NCBI GenBank assembly: GCA_022497155.1
Contig: MU385722.1
Location: forward strand, 1 to 64,000
Source of the DNA: Whalleya microplaca
Taxonomy: Eukaryota; Ascomycota; Sordariomycetes; Xylariales; Xylariaceae
Direction: 5' to 3'
DNA: 64,000 nucleotides
Each line of letters begins with the position of its first letter. Positions within the stretch are counted from its first letter, which is position 1. Under the pieces are notes generated by a model. The model did not search any database. It worked only from the letters and a program-made list of their open reading frames with translations, and was not told the origin of the DNA. A program made the position numbers and the translations under genes. This document shows positions 44,057-55,903 of the stretch, piece by piece.

Positions 44057-47000
44057 ATGAATGGGTCAATCAGTAGACGACATCAATGGGCTATACTTTC
44101 ATATGGGCTAACAGTCATCGTCGATCCGGACAATCCGAACATCGAGTAAGTGTCCACCTAGCCTTGCCTTTATGTTTGATAGGCTAAGCTAACAAGAAAG
44201 TATTGTATTTGTTCATGGATTTACAGGCCATCCAGAGCGAACATGGACTCACAAGAAGGGTGAAGTGAGACCCGGCAAGGAATGCGATGATGACGGCTCA
44301 GTCGAACCCCCTTCGAAGTCCCGAAGACTCAACCTATTTTCAACCTCACGTCACGCAAACGGACCTTCCTCCGCGCCGGTATATTGGCCGGAAGACCTAC
44401 TTCCGCTTACCACTCCCGGCGCCCGAGTCCTAACATACGGGTACGATACACATATCGGGCATACCATGGGGCGGCCTGTGACCGAGAACACTGTTTATGA
44501 TATCGCCTGGGATTTTCTCTTGGACCTTGAAGCCGAGCGGCGGAAAGGGCCGTTAAGACCACTATTGTTCATCGCACATAGTCTAGGAGGGATCATCGTC
44601 AAAGAGATGCTCAGGAGAGCAAGTGGATGTAAAATTGCCGAGATACAACTCCACAGTGTCTTCGAATCTACTGTCGGTATCATATTCTTCGGGACTCCTC
44701 ACGCTGGCGCCGACCCCCGAGGCATCCTCCAACGTGTAGCTGAGAAAGTGGCTAAAGCTGCGGGGTTCCGTCCTAATGATCAGATTATCCAAAGTCTCCT
44801 TCCATCGGCTGAACGCCTCAGAGAGCTGAGAGATGAATTTGGGCCCATGGCACAAGAGCGAAACTGGAAAATCCACTCATTCCAAGAGCAGGTAGGCGTC
44901 AATATGCCTGACAATCGCAAGGTATGTATGTATAACTAAACATCCAATTCCCGGTGGCTAAGTGGGCTCGTAGATCGTGGAGGATACATCTTCCTGTTTG
45001 CATCTTCCAACTGGTGAGATAACCCAGCATATTCATCGGAATCACATGCAAATGTGCCGTTTTACGGGGCTCGACGATGGAGAGTATAAGAAAGTTGCCG
45101 CCGCGCTTGGCCGGATAGAGACGGCCGTTCCCCAGACACTTCGAGACAGGAGTCCCCCAATGGATGCAAATCAAAGACGAGAATTGCTGGATTCGTTAGG
45201 TTTTAGCCAGATTGATGCTCGTCATATGACCATTAAAAACGCGCATGCTAAGACGTGTAAATGGTTATTAAAGAGGCCTGAATACCTTAGTTGGCTCGAC
45301 CCCGTCGAAATCGACCAACACCATGGCTTTCTGTGGATAAAGGGAAAGCCTGGCTCTGGAAAGTCAACGCTAATGAAATTTCTCTTGGTTCATGCTAGAA
45401 AGAAAATAAAAAACGAAACTGTCATTAGCTTCTTCTTCAACGCGAGAGGAAATGACTTGGAGAAGTCCACCTCTGGAATGTACCGATCACTCCTATCGCA
45501 GCTTCTAGAGCGATTTCCAGCCCTGCAGGTTGTCCTTGATTCGCTGGGGTTATCAACACGGTCTGGCGGTTGCCCTCAATGGAGTATCGAGTCGCTGGAA
45601 GCTCTGTTCAAGCAGTCTATTGAGACTCTGGGCGAGAGCTCCGTGTTGTGTCTCATAGACGCCTTAGATGAATGTGATGAACGCCAGATCCGCAATATGG
45701 TTTCGTTCTTTGAACAAATAGGCGACCTTGCTGTGTCAAAAGGGTTCAGATTTCGTGTCTGCTTTTCAAGCAGGCACTACCCACATATCACGATTCGGCA
45801 AGGGCTGGACCTGGTTCTCGAGGGACAAGAAGGGCATGCCGAGGACATCACCGACTATATAAGTAGCGAGCTGAAAATTGGACGAAGCAAGCTTGCAGAG
45901 ACAATTCGACTCGAGCTTCAAGAAAAGGCCGCCGGCGTCTTTATGTGGGTCATACTTGTTGTGGAGATCCTAAATAAGCAACATGATGGTGGCCGCATAC
46001 ACACACTCCGGCGAAGACTTGGAGATATACCTGCAGATTTACACGATCTGTTCCGCAGTATCTTGACTCGTGACGATGAAGACAAGGACGAATTGATTCT
46101 GTGCATCCAGTGGGTACTGTTCGCCAAACAGCCGTTAAGACCAGAACAACTGTATTTTGCCATCCGTTCTGGAGTCGAGCCTGACGAGTTGACCGCGTGG
46201 GATCCCAATGAGGCCACAACTGATACTATCAAGAGATTCATTCTGAGTTCCTCCAAAGGACTTACCGAAATCACCAAATCCAAATCCCCGACAGTCCAAT
46301 TCATTCATGAATCTGTTGTTGATTTTCTTCTCAAGGAAAAGGGACTAAGCCAAATTTGGCCCGGACTTCAGAGCCAACTGGAAGGCCAGAGCCACGAGAA
46401 ACTGAAAAGGTGCTGTGTTGAGTATATGGGCGTCGACATATCTTCCTGCGCGGACCTCAGTATTTCTCTCGCCAAAGCGTCATCGGAAGAAGCTGCCGCT
46501 CTCCGTCACTCTATCTTCAAAACGTTTCCTTTGCTCGAATACGCCGTCCACAATGTGCTGTACCACGCAGACGTAGCAGAAGGTCTTGGCATCGCCCAGA
46601 AAGACTTTCTGACGAATTTCTGCCACCTTAAATGGGTCAGACTCAACAATCTCTTCGAAAGGCACAAAATCCGTCATTATACTCCGAATGTAAGCCTTCT
46701 TTACATACTAGCGGAACGCAACTTTCCAAACCTCATCAGAGGCCATTCATCTGTTCTTTCCTGTATGGAAGTTGAGAATGAGCGTTACGGACCTCCCTTC
46801 GTTGCAGCCCTTTGTACGGGGAGTGAACAGGCTGTTGAAGTGTTTCGTGATGCTCTCGTTGCGAATTCATTGGGGGGAGCAACCCAATATCGCAGCCAAT
46901 ATTCACGAGACAATCTCAAGCGAGCCGGCTTTTCCCGACATTTCAAATTTCCAAAAGATGCAAATCCGTTGTCTTATTTGAGCCTTCTTGGCGATGAAGC

Positions 47001-47991
47001 ATTATTTACTTCTGTCCTCGCCATGAGAAAGTTCAATGTAAATGACAAATATGATGACGGTTGGACGCTGCTGGAGAGTGCCGCATCCAAAGAACAAGAG
47101 GTAGCAGTGCAGCTACTATTAAACGCTGGCGCTGATATTCATATCAGGTGTCACGACGATCGTACTCTGTTACACAAGTCAGTCGTAGCAGGAAGCAAGG
47201 CCATTGTCAGCATACTTTTAGATAAAGGTGCCGATATTGAGGCTAAGGATAATGACGGCCAGACGCCGTTACACTGCTCACATTCTTCAGATGTTACCGG
47301 CATACTTTTAGATAGAGGCGCTGATATTGAGGCTAAGGATAATAGCGGCCAGACGCCGTTACACTGCTCATATTCGTCAGATATTATCGGCATGCTTTTA
47401 GATAGAGGCGCTAATATTGAGGCTAAGGATCATATAGGCAAGACGCCGTTACACTGCTCATATTCGTCAGATATTATCGGCATGCTTTTAGATAGAGGCG
47501 CTAATATTGAGGCTAAGGATAATAACGGCCGTACGCCGTTATATTGCTCAAGGGGTCCAGATCGTATTGGCATACTTTTAGATAGAGGTGCTGATGTCAA
47601 CGCGAGGGATAATATCGGCTGGACGACTTTACATTCCGGAGGTATTCGCATCCCAGTTATTGCCAGCATGCTTTTAGATAAAGGTGCTGATGTCAACGCT
47701 AGGGATAATTACGGCCGGACGGCTTTACATATCACAGAGAATTCAGTTATTGCCAGCATGCTTTTAGATAGAGGTGCTGATATCAACGCTAGGGATAATG
47801 ACGGCCAGACGCCGTTACATAACGCATGGAGATCAGCTGTTGTCAGCACGCTTTTAGATAGAGGTGCTGATGTTAATGCTAGGGATAATGACGGCCGGAA
47901 ACCGTTAGATATACCAGGTACACGAGATGAGCAGGTCAAAGGGGCACTTTTGAATAGAGGCAGAAAGAAATACGTATCAAATCAGACTTAG
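44057..47991 (+). CDS. NLR-type STAND protein: alpha/beta-hydrolase, NACHT NTPase, ankyrin repeats
   Basis: Exons 44057-44145, 44201-44921 and 44974-47991 give 1,275 residues. The first intron joins VIVDPDNPNI to DIVFVHGFTGHPERTW, restoring the serine-hydrolase start. The nucleophile elbow is Ser157 in FIAHSLGGIIVKEML, followed by FFGTPHAGAD. The NACHT core has Walker A GKPGSGKST (residues 394-402) and Walker B VLCLIDALDECDE, then CFSSRHYP. FIHESVVDFLL marks the winged-helix end. From ~966 to the C-terminus are ankyrin repeats. Such fungal NLRs sense non-self and trigger incompatibility or defence-like cell death, with the hydrolase as effector; that role is inferred from family. The gene appears intact. 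Gene boundaries are well supported by phase. Confidence 0.92.
47215..47935 (+). repeat. Near-identical ~90-bp ankyrin-coding repeats in the NLR
   Basis: Eight consecutive units share strings such as CTTTTAGATAGAGGCGCTGA, GAGGCTAAGGATAAT and CAGACGCCGTTACACTGCTC. Most units are 90 nt (30 residues: TPLHCS...ILLDRGADIEAKDN), three residues short of a canonical ankyrin repeat. The middle units are almost identical at DNA level, including silent positions, which points to recent duplication or gene conversion. Confidence 0.9.
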
Positions 47992-48016
47992 GATGTATCA
48001 GAAGGAGAGGACATAT

Positions 48017-48130
48017 GAGGATTATTTTTTTCGGTTTTGTATATACAGGTTGCTCGAAGAACAACATCTTAGTTAGTTATTCGTGCAACAATTGTGTTAT
48101 TTTGCTACCTCTTATGTTCATATCGTGACA
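48017..48130 (+). repeat. ~110-bp direct repeat, copy 1 (NLR 3' flank)
   Basis: This segment begins GAGGATTATTT and ends GTTCATATCGTGA. It aligns over its full length, at roughly three quarters identity by eye, with 52,808-52,920 in the same orientation. It starts ~26 bp after the NLR stop, so it is likely the NLR 3' untranslated region. Confidence 0.75.
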
Positions 48131-48745
48131 GGACGCTACCTACCTACTGATTGCTTTCCAAGCCCATGCTTGATATTATGGGACATCGCAACCGGCAAGG
48201 CTCTGTACTTCAGTGCTGCGAACCTTCTCAATAAATCTAGGTAGCTGCAATCTCTACAGGATATCTTGCGCCCCTATACCTATGCCAAGTTCCTACAATT
48301 CAGGCACCAACATCAGGTGAAAAGTCCTAACACTATTGTACAGAAAACGCCACATACACGCGCGATCCGCATCAAACTCATTAAGTGGCTCGAGGGTGCG
48401 CCCTACCAATATCACATTTCTAATGCTTCCACTGGTGATACTGGATATGGCAACTCCATAGTCCAAGAGCAACTACTATGTAGAAAGACCCCATCTAGTG
48501 CCTACCATTGGATTATGCTATTATATATATATCAATTGTAGTCACCTCTAGCTTGTGGGAGGAACATTTTATCGGTAGTGGAATGTACATAAAGTGATAG
48601 AAACTAGAGTTGTAGAATACTAGCAAACAACCGATAGAAAAGCTGGTGTCACGGGGATTGGAGCTAAGACCCGTTGGAAGCTATACGGGATGCAGCAATG
48701 CTACAGGAATACATGAATTAGGTGCTAAGGGATATTATTCGATAC

Positions 48746-48974
48746 TGTTGGAATATATGAATACCTAATAAAAGGTATAGCAACCTAACGACAGCTATGT
48801 CGGCAACAGACAAGATACGTACCAGGAATACGTACCGCGGCAGCAGGTCTATATAAGACTTGTCGCCGACCTTTAGACTTAGATTGGAACTTAGAACCAT
48901 AAGCACTCTTAGAGGTCCTAGAGAAATTATTAGTTAATTGACCTATTTCAAGCCCTATACAGGCCCCTGTTACA
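48746..48974 (+). mobile_element. Candidate solo LTR
   Basis: A ~229-bp segment starts TGTTGGAATATATGAATACC and ends CCCTGTTACA, with an internal GTCTATATAAGAC TATA-like box. TG...CA ends, size and TATA box fit a Copia-type LTR. No matching 5-bp duplication was seen, and no second copy or internal region is present in the window. Confidence 0.35.
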
Positions 48975-49296
48975 GCTGGATCCTAACCTTTGTAAAGTTG
49001 GGGGACCTTGGAGACTCCTTACAACCCATTTTACCACTTACGCTATGCTGCCTTAGCAATGTCATAATGTGATTTGAAGGCCTACATGACACCTGCTTTC
49101 GTAACGGTTTTAGCATTGAAAGATGACAACTATCATATCTAGTATTGGTTTGATCAACCTCCTGCATTTGGCAACTTGGTTTGAAAGACACCACCCAAGT
49201 CTTTTTATATTACACCTTTGGCCCATACTCCTGATGTTAAGTATGCCTATCCTAACAGCTACCTTATCCTAACATCAAATCAAAAACCACAGTACC

Positions 49297-50040
49297 CTAA
49301 ACCTTATGCGTGGGACTTAGCTGCTTATCGATCTTCCTAGCGTTCTCCCAGTCCATTGTGGCCCATCTTTCTGGGTTTTGCTTCGCATCAATCCAATGTT
49401 TAATAGCCAGTACCGCCTGCTTTGCCCACTTGCCGTCACTGATACCCCCAGTGCCCGTACCTAGCGGTGTCATCAAAATGGATTCTATCTTCGTTGAAAC
49501 ACTGCTCCCGTCCTCTGTCCCAGTGCCATTTTGCTGTTCAATTGCATTGAGCAAGCTCCAAATACACTCATATACGATTTCCCTATCCCAATCACAAGGG
49601 CCCGGAACGCGCATCGTGGGACATAGAGCTAGGTATCGACAACCCCACCCATTCCCATCGTGATACCTTAGGGCTCCACGGAACGATTCCGGTATCTTGA
49701 CGATACAGCACGAGCCAGGTGGTAGGTATCCGCTGTGCAGGCGGTAGAGCTCTTTCTGAGCGGCGCGGGTGAGAGCGCCGTAGTCCGTCTTCGGGCTGAA
49801 GGCCCGCGAGAGCGCGTCGTCGAAGCCGCCGTCCAATATTCCGTATGAGTTTGCTGGCGATACGACCAGGTCAAACGTCAAGGACGATGGCAGGTCAGCT
49901 AGGAATGTGTTGTGGATGGTGTAGCTGAGAGACGTCGGTGCGATCTCGTACTCTGCCACAGCTCGGGTGAAGGCATCTGAGGCTGACTCCTGCATGCAGA
50001 GGAGGTGAATATGGGGGATGAACTGAGTTCTTGAGGCCAT
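49297..50040 (-). CDS. Macro-domain-like protein
   Basis: A single exon of 247 residues with an ATG start. After MASRTQFIPHIHLLCMQE the core reads DLVVSPANSYGILDGGFDDA, the macro-domain signature (VxxANxxxxxxGG with a following Asp/Ala helix). Later YLPPGSCCIVKIPES and MTPLGTGTGGISDGKWA supply the second ligand loop (GxGTGG). Macro domains bind or hydrolyse ADP-ribose and related nucleotides. The C-terminal IKHWIDAKQNPERWATMDWE is a fungal extension. No signal peptide or membrane segment was seen, so it is probably cytosolic or nuclear. Enzymatic activity cannot be judged from sequence. Confidence 0.8.
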   Translation of the reverse strand: MASRTQFIPHIHLLCMQESASDAFTRAVAEYEIAPTSLSYTIHNTFLADLPSSLTFDLVVSPANSYGILDGGFDDALSRAFSPKTDYGALTRAAQKELYRLHSGYLPPGSCCIVKIPESFRGALRYHDGNGWGCRYLALCPTMRVPGPCDWDREIVYECIWSLLNAIEQQNGTGTEDGSSVSTKIESILMTPLGTGTGGISDGKWAKQAVLAIKHWIDAKQNPERWATMDWENARKIDKQLSPTHKV

Positions 50041-50393
50041 GTTGATGTAGTTAGCGAGTATGTGCGGGGATCATATTTCTGTGTAATACAGCCTACGGAG
50101 ATCGCGAACACGAATGTAGTGAGAAATCGGGCCAGGGCTTACTAATCGTTATTCAAGCAACGTACCACTTTAAATGATACAAAGTATTACATGTAGTTAT
50201 CAGTTGATAAAGCAACAATAAAATATACCACAGTAAATCATTTTGAACTTTTCAATTTTCCTTTGATTCAGAAAGCCATTGGGAATCAATATCAAATGAG
50301 AAAACGGTTACAAGATAATACCCGATGAAATGGTTTCACGAGTCCCTTGGTTTGTATTCAATTTCTGAATATTTATCCGACGTTGTCTTTCAT

Positions 50394-51476
50394 TCAAACA
50401 AGACGTAGCTCTCCATCACTATTTCCGATCCGTTCATCCAAGTCAATCCGGCTTCGATGCCAATCTCCTCTAGTATTTCTCAGTTCTGCCTCTAGAACCC
50501 TCCCTCCATCGACGAGACGAATATCTCTAGCCGAAGAGCTGAAGTTTCCAACCGACCGACCGGGCAAGTGCAGGTTCTGCCCCGGATAGATCATATCCGG
50601 GTTGTTGATGTTGTTTGCCCTAGCGAGTTCCTCGAAGTTGCAGTTATGGCGGCGCGCAATCTCTCTCAGAGTGTCCCCTGATTGCACAGTAACACTGCCT
50701 GAACCAGAACCCCCGCTTACCCAGCGGAAGTGGCCGTCCTCATTGCTGAGGACTCTGTTGAGGTTCAAGATGCTCACTTGGCTTCCTCCACTCTGTCGCC
50801 GGCAAGTTGCGCGGAGATCATAGTCTCCTTCAAGGTGAATATCGTGCGAGGAAGATGAGAAGTTCCCACCATAGTGTCCTATCGACCGGTCCCGGCTTGG
50901 GGAATGGTGCCCTGAGTGATGATGTCCATGCCCATACCCGTCAGAGTGGTGCTGAGGCGGGTAGTTTGGTCCAGGGGAATAAGATGGCGGTGGCGGTGTT
51001 GAATGCATTTGCTGTTGTAGTTTCTCTTCCTCCTTCTTCTCTTTGCGGTCGTGGACGAAGTCTTGCAATTTATGGCCGGCCAAAGCACCACCTAGAGCGC
51101 CAATGACTCCATGGCCCATTTTATGCCCTCCATAAGCGCCTGCCGCGGCGCCGGCAAGTCCTCCCATCAGGCCGCGCTCTCCATCCTGTCCAGGGCCGGC
51201 GTTCTGGGGAACGGACTGAGAATAGGGGCCCTCACTCTGGTAAGGTGAGTGACTCTGTTGCCGATCGTTGTATTGGCCACCTGGGGCGCCAGGGACGCCA
51301 GCAGGAGAGTTGTATGCATTCCCGTATTGCGTGTTATTGGGCTGGCCATACCCCTGTTGACCATTTGGGCCACCAGCAGACGGGTATTGAGAGTTGGGCT
51401 GGCCGTTGTAGTAGGAAGCAGCCTCGCCATACTGTCTTCCGTCTTGATAACCTTGATTGCCGTAATGCGGATCCAT
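50394..51476 (-). CDS. CVNH-LysM protein (cyanovirin-N homology lectin split by a LysM domain)
   Basis: A single exon of 360 residues from ATG at 51,476. Residues 1-~110 are a Gln/Gly/Tyr/Pro/Asn-rich low-complexity region. Residues ~112-150 form a glycine-zipper-like segment (GLMGGLAGAAAGAYGGHKMG, then GVIGALGGALAGHKLQDF). A charged helix (DRKEKKEEEKLQQQ) and a His/Pro-rich linker follow. The first CVNH half (GGNFSSSSHDIHLEGDYDLR) is at ~207-258. LysM (VTVQSGDTLREIARRHN, PDMIYPGQNLHLPG) lies at ~262-306. The second CVNH half (GNFSSSARDIRLVDGG to the C-terminus) spans ~311-360. This is the type III CVNH layout known from Magnaporthe, presumably glycan-binding. No classical signal peptide was seen, consistent with an intracellular or unconventionally exported protein. 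Confidence 0.92.
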   Translation of the reverse strand: MDPHYGNQGYQDGRQYGEAASYYNGQPNSQYPSAGGPNGQQGYGQPNNTQYGNAYNSPAGVPGAPGGQYNDRQQSHSPYQSEGPYSQSVPQNAGPGQDGERGLMGGLAGAAAGAYGGHKMGHGVIGALGGALAGHKLQDFVHDRKEKKEEEKLQQQMHSTPPPPSYSPGPNYPPQHHSDGYGHGHHHSGHHSPSRDRSIGHYGGNFSSSSHDIHLEGDYDLRATCRRQSGGSQVSILNLNRVLSNEDGHFRWVSGGSGSGSVTVQSGDTLREIARRHNCNFEELARANNINNPDMIYPGQNLHLPGRSVGNFSSSARDIRLVDGGRVLEAELRNTRGDWHRSRIDLDERIGNSDGELRLV

Positions 51477-53850
51477 GTCGCCGATGTTGGAATCTGTGCT
51501 TGCTTCGGTTGGCTCTGGGTATGAATATAAGACAACAATTCTGGGATGGTTTTGGACCTGGAGACTCGAAGGGAAGATGGCGAGGTAAATATATTGATGT
51601 CTCAACGACGAAGACCATCGCTATTCGCTGGGACTCGCGTGGCGCATCGTCTGACGTGTGCATACCCGGCCCCTAACTTGAAAGACTAAGTGGGCCTCCA
51701 TAGCGCAGCTTATAACCGTTCCGTTTGGTCCCATGGAACTCAGTCTTCTAGATTCACCTTGTACATAATAAAATCAGAGGAACAGTTGACTGGATGTAAT
51801 CATACATGCGCAGGCTAACAAGAAAGCACCAAACATCATCCATCTCAAGTTACATGTTCTGAATATAGATATATGAAGTTAGTAGTATCAAGCTCCTCCT
51901 TAGGATGTCGGGCTCAATGTATATATGGCCCGACTTATTACACAGCCTGGTTTGGAGTTTTGTGGGCCAAATAATTGGCATAAAGCTACGGAATACAAAG
52001 TACAATGCGGATATTCGGCAGTGGAATTTTGCGGCTTTGCATGCTTGGCACCTTCAAACGATGGTCACTGGCTGTATTCATTCGAAACTAATTTGAAGCT
52101 ACGGATCCGTAGGAGCCAGCTACTAATTAAAAATTATGGCTAGGGAACGTTCGAGAGTCGATACGTGCAAATTGGAAGACGACGATGGCAATGGCGATCA
52201 ACGTAGAGGTGGTGGACGATCACAAACTTGTACAAACGAGCAAGCCAGTAGAAGATACTCTCGATCAACCAACGAATCGGTCGACCCGATATCTGCCTAC
52301 CAATTCCAGCTGCAGTTTCAATCCAACCGATTACGAATAGACAAAGGCTATCCGGCAAATAAGAGCCTTTGAGATGCAGAGAAAAGCTCATTGTCCTGTG
52401 GGGTTGGTGATCTTAGGTGACATAGCAGATTCTAGCCACGTAGCAAGCATGAGATGGTATTTGATGGAATGTAAGAAACACTCCAGCAGTATTTAAGTGC
52501 CACATTTTAACAACGCGACTTAATATAAACTGATGCCTGATATGCTTCTAATCAGGGTACTTTTGGTTTGTATGAAGGATGAGGCATCCTGAGCCGACAA
52601 ATCTTAGTCTTAGACACTAGTTATTGGACAGTTTCGGTCTCGGTTACTTAGTAATGAGCTCAAGACAAAGTAGTGATAGGGTCTTTTCTCGGCTAGTTTG
52701 TGCTGTACATGTAACTATATCGTATGCAGGATATACTGTTCTCTAAGTATGACTTTTCGTCAGCTGTAACGTTCAATGAGAGCATATCTTCAATATTGTA
52801 TGGGTGTGAGGATTATTTGTTAGATTTGTGTATATAAAGGTCGTTTGAAGAACGGCCTTTTAGTTAGCTTTGCGTACTGCAATTGTATTATTTTTCTACC
52901 TCATACGTTCATCTCGTGAGAATGGGTATTGGCACAGCGGGAAGGTCCAAAGTGATTCGATTTTAAACCCTCCAAACATCGTGGCTCCTTGTGCCTTTAG
53001 AATATGAGCGTGGATACGTATGTATACTATTTGATGATATATCGTCGCTAATGACCTATTCTTTCTCTCCTGACATTCCTTACTAATTTGCTAGATTTCA
53101 CAGCAACCTGTGAAGCACAACATATCACAATACCAACTTAAGTCGTTGTAAATGGCAACTCATTTGGCTTATGTTTTCGAGCCGAGGTACCCAGCACTGT
53201 CGAATCTAGGTTAGCTTATGATTAAATCAATTCAACGTAGTCATCAGCTGGTCGCCATATCATGTGCTCGGTGAAGGATTTGAAGAGGCAGAAAGGGTCA
53301 GCAGGGCAAAACGTATCCAATGAAATGCAATAGACTAGCAATTGACAGTCCTTCCCTTACAACCTACCGTATCTTCCTGTTTGGTCACCTGCTTTGATTA
53401 CATAGTTTAGGCAATTCATGGTGAACAGATTTATATTCGACGGGTGTTAGGCGTCTCCTTAAGGTGCGAGACAGACTATATTTTGAGGTAAGATATTTGT
53501 ATTTTGTGCGACTCAGACATCAATATGACGCCAATGGCTGCTTACAATGAACGTAAAGATTCGGCTCTAAACGGGTAAGAAAGATGAATATCTATTGGCT
53601 CTGTGGCGTTCTTCAACCAGCTGAGCACAGTGAGCAGGCAACCTGACCAGCTGCTTTTCTCACATACAATTACTTCTATAAGTGTCCTAGGCCCGGGATA
53701 CTAGAGTTTTCAAGCTGCAGTGAATCTCTCTACTTGGATATACTTTTGACTATCAATTGTATCCATCATTATTCTCTTCATCCAGTTATAACTAGTGTGA
53801 TCGAAGTCACAGAACTATAATCTCAGTCTACAACATGTCCCGTTCGTCCA
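51477..53850. other. Gene-free interval
   Basis: Some 2.4 kb without a supported gene. It contains the second copy of the ~110-bp direct repeat at 52,808. The last ~150 bp are the likely leader of the amine oxidase gene. Confidence 0.45.
52808..52920 (+). repeat. ~110-bp direct repeat, copy 2
   Basis: It begins GAGGATTATTT and ends GTTCATCTCGTGA. It matches the NLR 3' flank at 48,017-48,130, including GAAGAAC, TTTTAGTTAG, CAATTGTATTATTTTTCTACC and CGTTCAT. No ankyrin-coding sequence remains upstream. Confidence 0.75.
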
Positions 53851-55736
53851 ATGCGCCCCTTAATCCCCAGCTTCTTGTCACAGACTCTACTAACAAGCTA
53901 TAAAGAGCTCGACGTCGGCATTGTCGGTGGTGGTATCGCCGGGCTATACACTGCCCTCCTCCTTCACCGTGAAGGGCACCGCGTCCGTATTTTCGAGGGC
54001 ACTGGACGGGTCGGTGGCCGCGTATACACCCATTACTTCACGACGGAGAAGGATCAATACTACGAAGCAGGCGCAATGCGCATACCTAACTCAGATTTCC
54101 ACAAGATCGTCTTCGATCTTATTGATCACATTAACTCTCGAGTGCCTGAAGATAAGACAATTAACCTCATCAAGTATATCTTGAACTCTCCTGGAAACGA
54201 TCTATACATCAATGGACAGCGGCCTGGAGTCCAGGCATACTCTTCCACACCGGCCAGTGTTGGCTGGGACGTCCCTGAGGAATATAGAAACCAGACTGCC
54301 CAGGAACTCCTGCGTGCTGCCATTGGCCAATTCATCGACGACCTGAAGCAGGACTTCGATGCAGCATTCAAAGATATCGTGGAGAAGTTTGATAACTATA
54401 CTTTCCGATACTACTGCACCTCGGTCATGGGCTGGCCACACCAAGTGATCGACTTCGTTGAGACGGTCACCTCTCAAACGAACCAATTCACCCTCAGCGT
54501 CCCCGAGCTCGTCATGCAGAATATGGACTTCGACGAGACAGATTGGAAAACCATCGACAGGGGCATGAGCAACCTGCCCCAGGCAATGGCCCACTTAATT
54601 GGATATAGCAACATCACATTTGGCGCGCGTGTGACGGGACTCGAAGAGACCGAGGATAATAGAGTTCGTATCACAGCGTCAGGATATAACGGATCAGTCA
54701 GCGCGACATTTGACCGCGTTGTTCTAGCCATCCCACCTGCGGCATTGAGGATGATTGCTAACCGTCCCCGCTGGGGTGTGGAAAAGGAGGTGGCCATCCG
54801 ATCGATGCACTTTGAAACACTGTACAAGATGGGTCTGCGCTTCAAGACTCGCTTCTGGGAGCGGGCGCAGCCTAACGCATCTAGCGGTGGTCAAAGCACC
54901 ACTGACCTCCCGATCCGATGGATCGTTTTCCCATCGAACGGTATGGAGGAAGACGGACCGGGAGTCCTCCTCGTCTACGCTTGGTAAGCTGCACCCTTGA
55001 GTATCGCAACTATGTGAGTTGTGCAGCCTAATCGCTAATACCATATAGGATGACGGACGCCTCCAACTGGCTTCCCCTGACCCCCCTTGAACGTCGCAGT
55101 CTTGCGCTCGAATGCATCGCTAGGATGTATGAAAATCAATGGGACGGCGACAAAAAGATAAATGTGTATGACCTACTCATAGAGACCTCTGACGCCGTAT
55201 GGTCGGCATCCACCGCCACAGGGGATGCCATGTTTTTGCCAGGGCAGTTCGAAGCACGGTTCGATGTCGCCCGCAAGCCTGAGGGGAACATATTCTTTGC
55301 CGGCGAACACCTGTCATACCATCACACATGGATTTCTGGCGCTGCTAACTCCGCCCTGAAGGTGGCAAGGGATATGCTCGATAATCAGGATCTGCCCCCA
55401 TTAGAGCAACAGAGTGACAGTAAAGGTGGTGAATACGAGACCAAGACTACCGAGCCAGAGTTGTCCCGACGCGGAATTAAAGCCCAAGCTCGCTCTCCGA
55501 ACTTCCAATTAAGTATCTCAGGGCCTTGCAAGGCTCCCTTCAAGTTTGAACCCTCCAGACCCCTATTTGGCAGAGACCGCCCGGGTACTTCGCGCCATTG
55601 GCCACCAGAAGCTCCCGAGATGCCAGGCTCAGGTTCCGATACCCAGTACAATTTTCCAACCAATCTGGGTGTGTCCGACTCCATGCTTGGTGCACACACC
55701 ACGAGTCTTAAGGCCGTGGATGCGATGGGGTTGTGA
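53851..55736 (+). CDS. FAD-dependent amine oxidase (L-amino-acid oxidase type)
   Basis: Two exons, 53851-54983 and 55049-55736, give 606 residues; Trp is split across the intron (VLLVYAW-MTDASNW). The dinucleotide motif VGIVGGGIAGLYTALLLHRE is near the N-terminus (GGGIAG at 26-31), with GRVGGRVYTH just after. RVVLAIPPAALRMIA and GNIFFAGEHLSYHHTWISGA (C-terminal FAD contact) are standard for flavin amine/L-amino-acid oxidases, which deaminate amines or amino acids and release H2O2. The ~120-residue tail after the FAD site is Pro/Ser-rich and poorly conserved. An ATG at 53,834 opens another frame that stops early, so 53,851 is used, although only ~20 residues precede the FAD fold. There is no signal peptide. 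Confidence 0.88.
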
Positions 55737-55903
55737 AGACTAGAGAATGATTATAGACTGTATCGTCAGAAGAGGGAGTTTGCTGTCACAAAACTATTAT
55801 CATTAGCTATCACAGTTACAGTGTGTGCAATGATCATTTAGGTGCTGCCGTGTTCACTTTAGTTGACTAAGTAGAATTCTATAAAGGTCTAAGATCTGAA
55901 AAA

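Larger units (their letters stand above)
47992..49296. other. Gene-free interval with a possible solo LTR
   Basis: The 3' flank of the NLR followed by ~1 kb without a gene. It holds one copy of a ~110-bp direct repeat and an LTR-like segment, described separately. Confidence 0.45.

Noticed and set aside
53834..53902. Alternative ATG for the amine oxidase
   Set aside because: Its frame stops after about 22 codons, and any intron able to link it to the FAD motif would be too short.
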